A DNA stretch of 64,000 bases from Cellulomonas flavigena DSM 20109 (GCF_000092865.1 NC_014151.1:4059180-4123179), one strand, 5' to 3'. Counted from the stretch's first letter, positions 16,201 to 24,192 are shown. Numbers and translations are program-made. Notes: generated from the letters alone by a model not told the origin.

Positions 16201-16570
16201 TCCGCGCGTAGAACCCGGCGTTCGCGGCGGTGGGGACGGACGCGATGAGGGTGTGCAGGTAGGCGGCGCCACCGACGCGGCCCATCTCGCCGCGCTTGGT
16301 GAGCTCGTCGGCGACGGTGATCGCGTCGGCGGGCTCGCCGCGGCCGTACAGGTCGAGGATCGCGTCGTAGATCGCCTCGTGCGCAGGGCGGTAGAAGTCG
16401 GTGCCCTTGATCTGCTCGATGACGTCGGCGATGGCGTCCTTGCTGATCATCATGCCGCCGAGCACCGAGCGCTCGGCGTCGAGGTCCTGCGGCGGGGTGC
16501 GGTCGAACCCGCCGCCGCTGCTGTGCCCGCTGTCCGGCGGCGCGCCGTACTCGAGGTCCTCGATGGTCAC
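13214..16570 (-). CDS. dnaB: Replicative DNA helicase DnaB with two inteins
   Basis: 1118 codons: an approximately 459-residue DnaB interrupted by inteins at codons 234-553 and 721-1059. The extein parts read as a normal DnaB: N-terminal domain (PPQDLDAERSVLGGMM), Walker A split by intein 1 (ARPAIGK / STVGIDI), Walker B (LVVIDYLQL), then ISQLNRG and MSDLRESG split from SIEQDADM by intein 2, and a C-terminal arginine-finger region (VAKHRNGPT). Both splice sites hit the ATPase core, so the helicase is inactive until both inteins are removed. GTG start at 16570, before which GGAG is visible. Minus strand, as expected by synteny with rplI. Confidence 0.95.
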   Translation of the reverse strand: MTIEDLEYGAPPDSGHSSGGGFDRTPPQDLDAERSVLGGMMISKDAIADVIEQIKGTDFYRPAHEAIYDAILDLYGRGEPADAITVADELTKRGEMGRVGGAAYLHTLIASVPTAANAGFYARIVRERSILRKLVEAGTRIVQLGYATDGGDVDELVNNAQAEVYAVTERRASEDYLPLSEVIGGTVDEIEAAGHRGEGMIGVPTGFSDLDRLTNGLHPGQMIVIAARPAIGKALALDTPLPTPTGWTTMGEVQVGDQLIADDGTITRVVAATDVMTDRPCYRVTFDDGSTIVADAQHQWATRTRAERRVGADASVRTTEELAATVRCATADARVNHSVATTAPLSLPERELLVDPYLLGVWLGDGQSAAARFTSADPEIAMRIEGRGYDADVLTSSLATLGLGAELHIPADYLRAGEAQRRELLAGLLDTDGTVNPTGSVQFAVTHERLARDVRELVHSLGYRTGWSERNARGRSAASPTCFTITFTTDDDVFALERKKLVHKERRRRSTPRLHQRYVVSVEPIESVPVRCVEISHQSHLYLAGEAMIPTHNSTVGIDIVRSSAIKHNMAAVVFSLEMSRNEIVMRLLSAEARVHLQKLRTGAMGEDDWAKVAATMGRISEAPLFIDDSPNMSLMEIRAKCRRLKQRHDLKLVVIDYLQLMTSGKRVESRQQEVSEFSRALKLLAKELEVPVIAISQLNRGPEQRTDKRPAMSDLRESGCLTEDTRVLRADTGAETTLGEMYALGHKDVPIWALDDRLQYVRRHLTHVFPTGVKPVYRLRLASGKEVTATANHPFLRYEGWTPLGELEVGSRVGVPRHVPGPEMTADWSDRDVTMLARMIAGRTAPGAAAWDDEVWGELGERLPASVFHLPKPQIALFLRTLLTANGAVVLGGTTGRVSLHADDRRVLEGVSRLLLRFGISTRLRISAQGPRLDVVEKDDLRRLLQEIGIDGRHAHAADELLARVRTRDLETAAEPVRLWDDVRTVLTAAATRTLGDGRTPLAQVVDVLDRADLDVDAVNDLLWDEVVAIEPLGEQAVYDATVVGTHNFIANGIAVHNSIEQDADMVILLHREDAYEKESPRAGEADLIVAKHRNGPTDTITVAFQGHYSRFVDMQM
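13394..14410 (-). other. DnaB intein 2 (class 1, degenerate endonuclease)
   Basis: Residues 721-1059 (339 aa), inserted between DLRESG and SIEQDADM, a known DnaB insertion site. It has the standard class 1 layout: Cys at the first position (C721), block B TANHPFL at 791-797, and a C-terminal VHN followed by Ser. The central part has the length of a homing endonuclease domain, but its two LAGLIDADG positions look ruined (MLARMIAGR and FLRTLLTANG, without the catalytic acidic residues). Splicing is probably intact and homing lost. Confidence 0.85.
14912..15871 (-). other. DnaB intein 1 (class 3 type, with LAGLIDADG endonuclease)
   Basis: Residues 234-553 (320 aa), inserted in the Walker A motif between GK and ST. 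It starts with Ala (A234) rather than Cys or Ser. Class 3 inteins lack the N-terminal nucleophile and carry a Trp-Cys-Thr triplet. I see W300 in block B (DAQHQW), C532 in block F (PVRCVEI) and T551 just before the terminal H552-N553, followed by S554. Two LAGLIDADG-type motifs are intact (LLGVWLGDG at 358-366 and LLAGLLDTDG at 424-433), so the homing endonuclease may be active. Residue numbers are my own counts. Confidence 0.85.
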
Positions 16571-16727
16571 CTGTCACCCACTCCAGCTCGTCCCCCACCC
16601 GCAGAACACGTGTTCTACCGGGACCCTCCGACAGTCGACCTCGCACGCCTCGCCGTCGGGCGCTGACGCCCACGCCGAACCTGTCCTCGCGAGGCTAGGC
16701 GCCACCGCGCCCGGACCCAAACGGGTG

Positions 16728-16805
16728 TGTGCACAGAGCGGTGGAGGACCTGTGGACAAGCCCTGTCCGCTTGTGTGCACAGGCTGGGGACGCACCTGTG
16801 GACGG
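16728..16805. promoter_or_regulatory. Four DnaA-box-like 9-mers at 23-bp spacing upstream of dnaB
   Basis: TGTGCACAG at 16728, TGTGGACAA at 16751, TGTGCACAG at 16774 and TGTGGACGG at 16797 start exactly 23 bases apart. TGTGGACAA is the reverse complement of TTGTCCACA, the standard actinobacterial DnaA box; the others differ from it by two or three bases. They all face the same way and lie about 160-235 bases upstream of the dnaB start and about 130 bases before the MATE start. Whether DnaA binds here to control dnaB, or to titrate DnaA, is inference. Confidence 0.6.
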
Positions 16806-16936
16806 AGCGGGTGAGAGCCCCCAGCACCCCGTCTCACCGGCGCATACGCTGTGCACGTGCTGTGGAACGAGAAACCTTCGGGAGACGTTCACCTGGTGGA
16901 CGCCTGAACCGCCCGCCGGACACCCCCGAGACCCCT

Positions 16937-18349
16937 GTGCCGGGGAGGGACAGCACCCCTGGGCCGACCGGGGGACGCACGACCGACCGCACCCTCGACC
17001 CCGGTCCCGACTCCCCACCGCCCTCGGCACCCCGCGCCGCCGGCATCGACCGCCAGATCCTCACGCTCGCGGTCCCCGCGCTCGGGGCCCTCGTCGCCGA
17101 GCCGCTGCTCGTCCTCGTGGACTCCGCGATGGTCGGCCACCTGGGCACCGACGCCCTCGCCGGGCTGGCCCTCGCCTCGACCGTCCTCGTCACCGTCGTC
17201 GGCCTGTGCGTCTTCCTCGCCTACGCCACCACTGCGGCCGTGGCGCGACGCATCGGTGCAGGTGACAGGGCCGGTGCGCTGCAGACGGGCGTCGACGGCA
17301 TGTGGCTCGGCCTCGCCCTCGGCGTCGTCCTGGCGGCCGCCGCGTGGCTCGCCGCACCCTGGCTGATCAGCGCCCTGGGGGCCGACGGCACGGTCGCCTC
17401 GCAGGCCGTCACCTACCTGCGCTGGTCCACCCCCGGGCTGCCCGGGATGCTCCTCGTGCTCGCCGCGACGGGCGCCCTGCGCGGCCTCCTCGACACCCGC
17501 ACGCCCCTCGTCGTCGCGGCCTCCGGCGCCGTTGCCAACGCCGTGCTCAACGCCGTCCTCATCTACGGCGCGGGCCTGGGGATCGCGGGCTCCGGTCTGG
17601 GGACGGCGCTCGCCCAGCTCGGCATGGCCGCGTGGCTCGTCGTCGTCGTGGCGCGCGGTGCCCGGGCCGCCGGGGCACGCCTCACGCCCGCCGCGGGGGG
17701 CATCCGGGCCAACGCCCGCGCCGGTCTGCCCCTGCTCGTCCGCACCGCCACGCTGCGCCTCGCGATCCTCCTCACGGTGTGGACAGCCACCGGCCTCGGC
17801 CCGTCCGCGCTCGCCGGGCACCAGGTCGTCAACGCCGTCTGGGGTCTGACCGCCTTCGCGCTCGACGCCCTCGCGATCGCCGCGCAGGCGCTCGTCGGGC
17901 AGTCGCTCGGCGCGCGCGATGTCGCCCGCACGCGCGCCGTGCTGCGCCGCACGCTGCAGTGGGGCGTCGCCGCCGGGGTGGTCCTCGGTCTCGTCGTCGG
18001 GGGCCTCGCGCCGCTGTACGTGCGCGTGTTCTCCCCCGACGCCGACGTGCAGCGCGCCGCCGTGCTCGGTCTCGTCGTCGCCGCGGTGGCGCTGCCGCTG
18101 GCCGGCTGGGTGTTCGTCCTCGACGGTGTCCTCATCGGCGCCGGCGACGGGCCGTTCCTCGCGTGGGCAGGGGTCGCGACGCTCGTCGCCTACGTGCCCG
18201 CGGCCCTCGCCGTGCACACCTGGGCGCCGACGGGTCCGACCGGGCTCGTCTGGCTGTGGGTCGCGTTCGCGGTCGTGTTCATGACGGCCCGCGCGCTCAC
18301 GACGGGCCTGCGTGCCCGCGGGACGCGGTGGATGGTCGTCGGAGGCTGA
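16937..18349 (+). CDS. MATE/DinF-family multidrug exporter
   Basis: About 470 residues with 12 membrane helices, the family's usual length. Family features are RQILTLAVPALGALVAEPLL in the first helix, VDSAMVGHLGTDALAGL next, and the repeat of this pattern in the second half (AILLTVWTATGLGPSALAGHQ). MATE proteins export drugs or metabolites using Na+ or H+ gradients. The start is uncertain: the frame is open back to 16727, but the earlier part overlaps the DnaA-box array and looks non-coding; the GTGs at 16862 and 16937 are both possible and neither has a strong ribosome site. A Pro-rich, probably disordered, N-terminus precedes the first helix. Confidence 0.85.
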   Translation: MPGRDSTPGPTGGRTTDRTLDPGPDSPPPSAPRAAGIDRQILTLAVPALGALVAEPLLVLVDSAMVGHLGTDALAGLALASTVLVTVVGLCVFLAYATTAAVARRIGAGDRAGALQTGVDGMWLGLALGVVLAAAAWLAAPWLISALGADGTVASQAVTYLRWSTPGLPGMLLVLAATGALRGLLDTRTPLVVAASGAVANAVLNAVLIYGAGLGIAGSGLGTALAQLGMAAWLVVVVARGARAAGARLTPAAGGIRANARAGLPLLVRTATLRLAILLTVWTATGLGPSALAGHQVVNAVWGLTAFALDALAIAAQALVGQSLGARDVARTRAVLRRTLQWGVAAGVVLGLVVGGLAPLYVRVFSPDADVQRAAVLGLVVAAVALPLAGWVFVLDGVLIGAGDGPFLAWAGVATLVAYVPAALAVHTWAPTGPTGLVWLWVAFAVVFMTARALTTGLRARGTRWMVVGG

Positions 18350-18364
18350 CGCCCCACGCGCGTG

Positions 18365-18631
18365 TCAGTCCCGGTCGACGGGCCCGCTCGTCCCGCCACC
18401 GTCCGACGGCGGCTCCGCGCCCTTCCGGGACGACGCGTTCGACGCTCCCGCCAGCGCGATGAACACGGCTCCCACGCCCATGAACGCGACCCCGCCACCG
18501 TCGTCGCCCGTCATCTGCGTGATACCGAGGATGAGGAAGACGAAGCCGATCGCCAGGAACGCGCCCTGGGACGCCGTGGACGTCCTCCGCTCCTGCGACG
18601 CATCGTCGGTCCCGTTCTCGTCCGCGCTCAT
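18365..18631 (-). CDS. Small two-helix membrane protein
   Basis: 88 residues from the ATG at 18631, preceded by GGGAG. A polar N-terminus rich in Asp/Glu/Ser leads into two hydrophobic helices (FLAIGFVFLILGITQM and VAFMGVGAVFIALAGAS), with a Gly/Asp turn between, and a polar tail. Unknown function. It converges with the MATE gene, whose stop is 15 bases away. The pattern resembles small actinobacterial membrane proteins of unknown role. Confidence 0.55.
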   Translation of the reverse strand: MSADENGTDDASQERRTSTASQGAFLAIGFVFLILGITQMTGDDGGGVAFMGVGAVFIALAGASNASSRKGAEPPSDGGGTSGPVDRD

Positions 18632-18668
18632 GTCGCTCCCGTGCTCGCCCCGGTGTCGTCTCCCGACC

Positions 18669-18968
18669 CTACGGTCGCAGGTCGCCGTTCCGACTGCTCG
18701 CCGCGCTCTCATGTGGCGCGCGCGTCCGTCGCCGCCAGCGCACGAGGCGCCATCCCACGACGACGAGCGATGCGCCCGCCAGCCCGAACGCTGCCGTGCC
18801 GCGGCTCGGTGCGTCCCACCAGAACAGCTGGGCGCAGGCCCACGCCGCCAGCGCCAGAGCTGCCAGCAGGGACCACCCCGCCTCGGTGAGCTCGTCCCGC
18901 GGGTCGGCGTCCTCGACAGGTGGGGCGTCGTCGACGCCTGACGTGTCGTCGACCGGGCTCTCAGTCAC
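18669..18968 (-). CDS. Small membrane protein, unknown
   Basis: About 99 residues from the GTG at 18968. An acidic N-terminus (about 40 residues) precedes two hydrophobic segments (GWSLLAALALAAWACAQLFW and GTAAFGLAGASLVVVGW) and a very basic tail (RLVRWRRRTR). The start overlaps the stop of the upstream gene (GTGACTGA arrangement), so translation is coupled. No family recognised. Confidence 0.5.
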   Translation of the reverse strand: MTESPVDDTSGVDDAPPVEDADPRDELTEAGWSLLAALALAAWACAQLFWWDAPSRGTAAFGLAGASLVVVGWRLVRWRRRTRAPHESAASSRNGDLRP

Positions 18969-19230
18969 GCGCGAGCCCCCCGGGTCCACCGTCCGCACCG
19001 CCGCCGCCGTCGTGCTGAGCGGGCGCCTCACGACGCGCGCTCCGGCGCGCGAGGAGCAGGAACACGACGGCGGGGGCGGCGATCCCCGACTGTTCGGGGT
19101 TCCCCGCCACCATGCCGACGACCCCGCCGACGATCAGCAGCCCCGCCACGATCAGGAACAACGTGGCCCGGCCCCGCCGCTCGGGAGCCGGCGACCTCCC
19201 GGGCGTGCGCGGGTCGCGATCCGTGCTCAT
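18961..19230 (-). CDS. Small membrane protein, unknown
   Basis: 89 residues from the ATG at 19230. After a polar, Arg-rich start, there are two hydrophobic segments (ATLFLIVAGLLIVGGVVGMV and IAAPAVVFLLLARRS) and a Gly-rich tail. It is followed by an 8-base overlap with the next small membrane protein gene. The pair may work together in the membrane. No family recognised. Confidence 0.5.
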   Translation of the reverse strand: MSTDRDPRTPGRSPAPERRGRATLFLIVAGLLIVGGVVGMVAGNPEQSGIAAPAVVFLLLARRSARREAPAQHDGGGGADGGPGGLARD

Positions 19231-19297
19231 CCGGTCACTCCCGACGTCGTCATGCGGGCGACGATAGCGACGTGCACGGCCTGAGCCGTCAGCCTCC

Positions 19298-19317
19298 CGG
19301 ACGACCGGGGTCGTCCG
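19298..19317 (-). terminator. Hairpin downstream of the lipoprotein gene
   Basis: CGGACGAC (19298-19305) and GTCGTCCG (19310-19317) form a perfect 8-bp stem with a 4-base loop. It lies about 140 bases after the stop of the lipoprotein gene at 19457-20005 on the minus strand and before the next gene start at 19230. Confidence 0.5.
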
Positions 19318-19456
19318 TGCGATGCAGCCGACGCCCCTCGGCCACGTCCTCCCGGGAGCACGCGGCACCGCGCGGGAGCCGTCGGCACGCCGGGTGTCCG
19401 GTCCGAGCACCACAGCGGGAGCATGCCCGACGAGCCGGGACGGTCGGCCGGGAGGG

Positions 19457-20005
19457 TCACCCTGCGCTCAGGTCGAGCTCGTCGAACGGCACGACCTCGG
19501 CGGGGTTGGCCCGCGCGACGATCGCCCCGGAGCACTCCGCCCCCGAGGGTGCGCCGAGCTCGCCGCGCGCGGTGACCGACACCTGCCAGCAGGTCCCCAC
19601 GATCACGCGCTCCTGCGTGACGCCCGCCTCCGCGGACCCGCTGCCCTCGGTGTAGAGGCCGATCACCAGGTCCCCGCTGCTCGGGTCGGTGGTGAGCGCG
19701 ACGGTGCCGGAGATCATGTCCAGGCGGTCGGCGGTGCGCACGGCGTCGTCGCCCTGGTCGAGCACGGTGGTGCCGACGCACTCGGTGAGCTCCGACCCCA
19801 ACCGGCCCGCGTCCGACGCCGCGGACCACAGGGCCGGCGCTCGGGACGCGAGGCAGCCGACGGCCTCGGCCACGTTGCGCGGCAGGTCGGTCCGGGCGGC
19901 ATCCTCCGCGCGCTGCTGGACGTGCTGCGCCCCGCACCCCGTGATCGCGACCGCGAGCGTCACGACGAGGAGCGCACGGCGCCGGACGTCACGGGAGGTC
20001 CGCAA
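19457..20005 (-). CDS. Lipoprotein, unknown function
   Basis: 182 residues from a TTG at 20005. A basic N-terminus and hydrophobic stretch end in a lipobox (AVAITGCGA, Cys at about 24), so the mature protein is attached to the outer face of the membrane. Four further Cys are spaced through the mature part and may form disulfides. The start overlaps the end of the large SGNH gene by 17 bases, so it is probably translated with it and may be an accessory of that secreted enzyme. No domain recognised. Confidence 0.6.
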   Translation of the reverse strand: MRTSRDVRRRALLVVTLAVAITGCGAQHVQQRAEDAARTDLPRNVAEAVGCLASRAPALWSAASDAGRLGSELTECVGTTVLDQGDDAVRTADRLDMISGTVALTTDPSSGDLVIGLYTEGSGSAEAGVTQERVIVGTCWQVSVTARGELGAPSGAECSGAIVARANPAEVVPFDELDLSAG

Positions 20006-23000
20006 GGGCGTCCTCCAGCGCCTGGGCGTAGAAGCCGGTCCCGTTCGTGTTCGGGTGCACCGACGTCTGCGACGCGACGTCGTTGTCCACCACGATGCGG
20101 GGCCAGGGCCGGGGGAACTGCGGGTCCTCGCCGGGGGTCACGCCGAACTGGAGGCCGGTGAGACCCGAGTCGGCGCCCGTGCACAGGTTCTTGCCCGTGA
20201 AGTACGCCTGGGTGTCGACGAAGAAGATCTCGGGCGACCCGGGCTCGTCGTAGGTCTCCAGGATGGCGGCGGTCTCGGCGATCTTGGCGTTCAGGCCGTC
20301 GGCGAGCTCGTTCAGCCAGACCTGGTTGACCTCGTTGATCAGCACGCAGGACGTCGTGGTCTCGAACAGCTTGGGGTACCCGAAGATCGCGATGCGCGCG
20401 TTCGGCGCACGATCGCGCACGAGCTGCACGAGCGTGATCAGGCTGTCGGCGATCTTCGTGTCCACCCGCTCCTTGCTGGCGGCCTGTGCCGGCAGGGTGT
20501 CGTCCTCGAGGACGGTCCGGGAGCAGTCGGCCAACGAGCGGTCCTCGGGCGTGCCGGCGAAGTTGGCCTTGATGCACGCGGCCAGGATCGGACCGAACTG
20601 CATGTCGTTCCCACCGATCGACAGGGTCACGAGGGTGGTGTTCGTGTCGAGGTAGCCGGCGTCGAGCTGCGACACGGTGCCGTACTGGCCGTACCTGCCG
20701 GTCTGCCTCTCCGCGTTCTCCGGCGCCTGCGGGGTGTCGATGTGGTAGTAGGGCAGCAGGTCCTCCGTCTGCGCACCTGAGCAGGCGAGGAGCTGGAGGT
20801 CCAGCCCGGTGTCGGCAGCGTCGGCGCGCGCGCCCAGCGGCTCCGCGTCGCCCGGCAGCGTGGTCCTGCGGATCCAGGCGTTCACCGACTGGTGGCAGGC
20901 GTTCCTCGCGCGCGGGTTGGTGCCGTTGTTGTCGCTCCACGGCACGTAGTCGCCGGCGCCCTCACCCGAGGCGTACGAGTCGCCGAGCGACACGACGAAG
21001 TCGTCGGGCTTGCCGGGCAGCACCTGGAATCCGACCGCGTCCCAGGCGACGTTGTCGTACCCCTCGATGTCCTGGTGCGCGCCGTCGTACCAGACCCGGC
21101 CCGTCGTGCTCTCGTCGACGAGGACGTTCGACAGCGAGACCTTGGGCGAGCCCTTCATCTCGAAGACCCCGAGGCTGACCCACTCGTTCTTGTAGCGGCG
21201 CTGCGGCAGGTAGCGCTTCTGGGTCGTGCCGTTGCCCAGGTCGATCGTGTAGCCGGCCTGCTGGGTCCAGCCGGCGTAGTCGGGGAGGTGCACCCACACG
21301 CGCGTCCACTTCCCGTTCAGGTTGGCGCCGCGGTCCCAGGTCCCGGTGATGTGGCGCTGCGTCTTGACACGGTGCTGCATGTGCGCGAACCAGAAGTGGC
21401 CGTTGAACCCGCCGCCCTGCTGGTGGAAGTCGACCTTCGACGGGTACCGGCCGTCCGAGTCGGGGCTGCCGAACGACAGGCTGAACGAGCCGACGGTCGC
21501 TCTGCGTGTGCACTCGTTGCTGTTGCGGGCCGTCGGGTGCGTGGTGTTGTCGACCACGACGACGCCGGTCGGCGGGTAGCTGCAGTTGGGCAGGAAGCTC
21601 GATTCCAGCGTCTTGGCCGGCAGCGTGGACGCCATGGCGCTGGCCTCGGTGGCGTAGCTGGCGGGGAAGCGCTCGAAGCCCTGGCCGCAGTAGAGGTCGC
21701 AGCTCGACTTCCACCGGACGGGGCCGTGCCACCAGCACTTGTACGAGCCGAGCTTGCACGGCTGCGCCAGCGACGGGTCGCAGTCGTTCACGTCCGGCTT
21801 GCAGAAGGTGTCGACCTTCGGCTGGGCCATGTCACGGTACGTGGGGTCGTTCCACCAGGCCGTCGTGTAGGACGACACCAGGCGCTGCGGGTACTCGCGC
21901 TTGGCAGGGTCGGCCCACTGCGTCTCCACGAAGGACGTGCCGTACGCGGCCCACCCGATGACCTTCTCCGGGTAGGGCCACTGCTGCGGCTTGGCCGCGT
22001 CGCCCTGCGACCTGAGGAACGGTGTCCGTCGCGGGTCGTAGTTGGGGTTCACCGGGTTGTTGAACCAGCCGACACCCCAGGGTGTGCTGTCGTTCACGTA
22101 GGGGTAGAACCCGGTGTTGTAGGCCCACGTCGTGAGGAACCAGTTCTCGATGTACTTGGGGTCACCGCCGTTGACGAGCATCCCGGCGGCCGCCAGCTGG
22201 TTCCACTTCTGGCTGAGCATCTGCACGGACTTCGCGACGTTCGCGGTGTAGTCCAGCGCGATCGCGCGCTGCTGGGCGTACGGCAGGGCCGTCTCGATCT
22301 TGCGGCCGGAGTCGTCGGTGCGCTCGTGGCCGGCCAGCCGCATGCCGTCCGTGATCTGCCCGACCCCGTAACCGCAGTCGGCCTCGGTGTAGTCGATCTG
22401 CCAGATGGACCACGTGTCGTCGGTCCCGTAGTAGTCGCCGATCAGCGGGTTGCCCGTGTTGCCGGGGGCGGTGAAGCGCGACGCCTGCCACAGGTTCGAC
22501 TCCTGCGCGAGGACGCCCAGCACGATCTGGGGCGGGATCGTCCCGCCACCGGTGAGCTGCGGTGCCGGGAACATGCCCTGCGGGGAGTAGCTCGACATCC
22601 CGAGGTTGCGCCAGTTGGCGGGCCGCGTCTGGGTGAGCTGGCCCTTCACGGCCCGGTCGACGGCCCACTCGACCTGCCGGGGCTTGGGCTGGTACGCCTG
22701 GTTGGCCGGGTCGTTGCGCGGGACGGCGCAGTAGCGCTCGGCCTCGATCGGGCTGCTCGGGTCGCCCGCGCCGCCCGTCGAGGTCACCGAGGCCGATGCC
22801 GTCGCCTCCTGCCGGGCCGCGAAGCCGGACGGGCGGGCGGTGCCGGTGGCGCGCGCCTCGAGGGGCGCAGCCGGGGCCGGCTCGTCCATGGCGTACGTCA
22901 GCGTCGTCCCGGAGTCCACGACGGTCGCGGCGATCTCGGCCTCCGCCACGGGGACCACGGCGGTCGCTGCCGGCTTCTTGATCTCCGGCACGTCGGCGAG

Positions 23001-24062
23001 GCCGGTCGAGGTGACCGCGTCGACGACGAGCTCACCGCTCGAGGAGATCACCGAGCCGGGGCTCGCCTCCGGCAGCAGCTCCACCCCGTCCAGGCCGGGG
23101 GTCGGCTCGACGTCCTTCCCGGTGAGGTAGAAGCCCTCCTCTCCCGCCGGCGCGACGCCCGTCTGCGTGACGGGCCCGGTGCCGATCGCCTGTGCGGGGG
23201 TGTCGTCGTCGAGGGTCGTGACGTACGCGGTCGACGTGTCCGCGCCCTCGCCGTCCCGTGCGACGTACGCCAGACGCCCGGACCCGTCGAGCGTGAGGTC
23301 GTACGCGGCGCCCGTGTCCGCCACGACCACCTCGGGTGCGGTCGCACCGGGGGCCACGGCGACGAGGTCGGCACCGCGGGCCGCCAGCACCGTCCCGTCC
23401 TCCCGGGCGATGGCCGACGTGACCTGGCCCTCCAGGTCGACCTTCGTCGTGATCTCCGCCGTCTGCGCGTCGACCACGGCCACCCGCGTGACGCCCTCGT
23501 CGGGTTCGAGCCGCGTGATCGTGACCGTGTCGTCCTCGCCGCAGCCCGGGTTGTAGTAGGCGATCGTGTACCCGCTGCCGAGCTCGGCGACCTCACCGGA
23601 GCGCAGGTCGACGATCGCGGCGCGCGCGCCGGCAGAGAAGGCCGACTCGTCGTTGGTGGCGGCACGGGGCGCGTACACCACGGCCATCCGGTCGCCGCTC
23701 GACGTCACGCAGCTGTTCGCCACCCACAGGTCGGTGTCCGCCCACGGCACCGGCACGGTCGCCACGGTCTCCCACGCGTACCCGTCGGAGGCCCGGGCGC
23801 CGAGGACGGTGATGCCGTCCGCGTCGTTCAGCACGACGTGCGCCTCGTCGTCGACCTCGCGCCAGTCGTCGGGCAGGACCTCGTCACCCTGCTCCGGGGT
23901 CAGGCCGGACTCGTCCAGCTCGACCACTCCACCGGCCTCGGCCGAGGTGTCCCCGGTGGGCGCCGGCGCACCGGACGCCGACGAGGCGACGGGTACCAGC
24001 AGCATCCCGAGCAGGGCAAGGGCGACGGGACCGCTCACGGCGGCACGCGAGGACAGGCGCAT
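19989..24062 (-). CDS. Large secreted multidomain protein: lysozyme-like, golvesin-type and SGNH hydrolase domains
   Basis: About 1357 residues from the ATG at 24062, with a signal peptide (VALALLGMLLVPVASSASGA). Order of parts: an N-terminal region of beta-propeller-like repeats (about 60-400); a Cys-containing region with a lysozyme-like/transglycosylase segment around residue 521 (LGVLAQESNLWQAS with a putative catalytic Glu, then YGVGQITDG); a golvesin C-terminal-like beta-sandwich at about 900-1017 (GWTQQAGYTIDLG ... YDNVAWDAVGFQV); and a C-terminal SGNH/GDSL hydrolase (GDSYASGEG near 1028, SIGGNDMQF, and SVHPNTNGTG with the catalytic His). It would cut an ester in the cell wall or in external polysaccharide while binding peptidoglycan. 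A rare combination; individual domains are well supported except the N-terminal propeller. Confidence 0.85.
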   Translation of the reverse strand: MRLSSRAAVSGPVALALLGMLLVPVASSASGAPAPTGDTSAEAGGVVELDESGLTPEQGDEVLPDDWREVDDEAHVVLNDADGITVLGARASDGYAWETVATVPVPWADTDLWVANSCVTSSGDRMAVVYAPRAATNDESAFSAGARAAIVDLRSGEVAELGSGYTIAYYNPGCGEDDTVTITRLEPDEGVTRVAVVDAQTAEITTKVDLEGQVTSAIAREDGTVLAARGADLVAVAPGATAPEVVVADTGAAYDLTLDGSGRLAYVARDGEGADTSTAYVTTLDDDTPAQAIGTGPVTQTGVAPAGEEGFYLTGKDVEPTPGLDGVELLPEASPGSVISSSGELVVDAVTSTGLADVPEIKKPAATAVVPVAEAEIAATVVDSGTTLTYAMDEPAPAAPLEARATGTARPSGFAARQEATASASVTSTGGAGDPSSPIEAERYCAVPRNDPANQAYQPKPRQVEWAVDRAVKGQLTQTRPANWRNLGMSSYSPQGMFPAPQLTGGGTIPPQIVLGVLAQESNLWQASRFTAPGNTGNPLIGDYYGTDDTWSIWQIDYTEADCGYGVGQITDGMRLAGHERTDDSGRKIETALPYAQQRAIALDYTANVAKSVQMLSQKWNQLAAAGMLVNGGDPKYIENWFLTTWAYNTGFYPYVNDSTPWGVGWFNNPVNPNYDPRRTPFLRSQGDAAKPQQWPYPEKVIGWAAYGTSFVETQWADPAKREYPQRLVSSYTTAWWNDPTYRDMAQPKVDTFCKPDVNDCDPSLAQPCKLGSYKCWWHGPVRWKSSCDLYCGQGFERFPASYATEASAMASTLPAKTLESSFLPNCSYPPTGVVVVDNTTHPTARNSNECTRRATVGSFSLSFGSPDSDGRYPSKVDFHQQGGGFNGHFWFAHMQHRVKTQRHITGTWDRGANLNGKWTRVWVHLPDYAGWTQQAGYTIDLGNGTTQKRYLPQRRYKNEWVSLGVFEMKGSPKVSLSNVLVDESTTGRVWYDGAHQDIEGYDNVAWDAVGFQVLPGKPDDFVVSLGDSYASGEGAGDYVPWSDNNGTNPRARNACHQSVNAWIRRTTLPGDAEPLGARADAADTGLDLQLLACSGAQTEDLLPYYHIDTPQAPENAERQTGRYGQYGTVSQLDAGYLDTNTTLVTLSIGGNDMQFGPILAACIKANFAGTPEDRSLADCSRTVLEDDTLPAQAASKERVDTKIADSLITLVQLVRDRAPNARIAIFGYPKLFETTTSCVLINEVNQVWLNELADGLNAKIAETAAILETYDEPGSPEIFFVDTQAYFTGKNLCTGADSGLTGLQFGVTPGEDPQFPRPWPRIVVDNDVASQTSVHPNTNGTGFYAQALEDALADLP

Positions 24063-24071
24063 GTCAAACAA

Positions 24072-24158
24072 CCCCCTGACTGAGTCGTCGGGCACCCCGA
24101 CAACAGTCACATCGTGCCGGAGGACGCCCGGTGCCCTCAGGCGATCGAGTGTGACCTG
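24072..24158 (-). promoter_or_regulatory. Conserved upstream block A (shared with 25481-25568)
   Basis: On the plus strand, CCCCCTGACT (24072), TCACATCGTGCCGGAG (24107) and GTGTGACCTG (24149) recur in the same order 1.4 kb away at 25481, 25517 and 25559. The last two are 42 bases apart in both copies. Read as RNA or DNA, the GTGTGAC and GTCACA ends are inverted relative to each other. The block lies directly before the SGNH gene, so it is probably its promoter/operator. TGTGA-N6-TCAC at 24150-24161 also resembles a CRP/GlxR site; that is weaker and is absent from the second copy. Confidence 0.5.
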
Positions 24159-24192
24159 TGTCACTCCACGGACGCCTCGCCGGGCGGGCCAT

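Noticed and set aside
16727..16936. N-terminal 70 codons of the MATE reading frame
   Set aside because: This stretch covers the phased DnaA-box array, is unlike MATE N-termini and lacks a ribosome site; treated as intergenic.
20892..24083. 1063-residue plus-strand reading frame
   Set aside because: Antisense to the SGNH gene, Arg/Val/Gly-rich and without recognisable domains; a result of high GC content.
24150..24161. CRP/GlxR-type site
   Set aside because: TGTGA-N6-TCAC fits well, but the second copy of the block at 25559 lacks the right half, so it is not a shared element.
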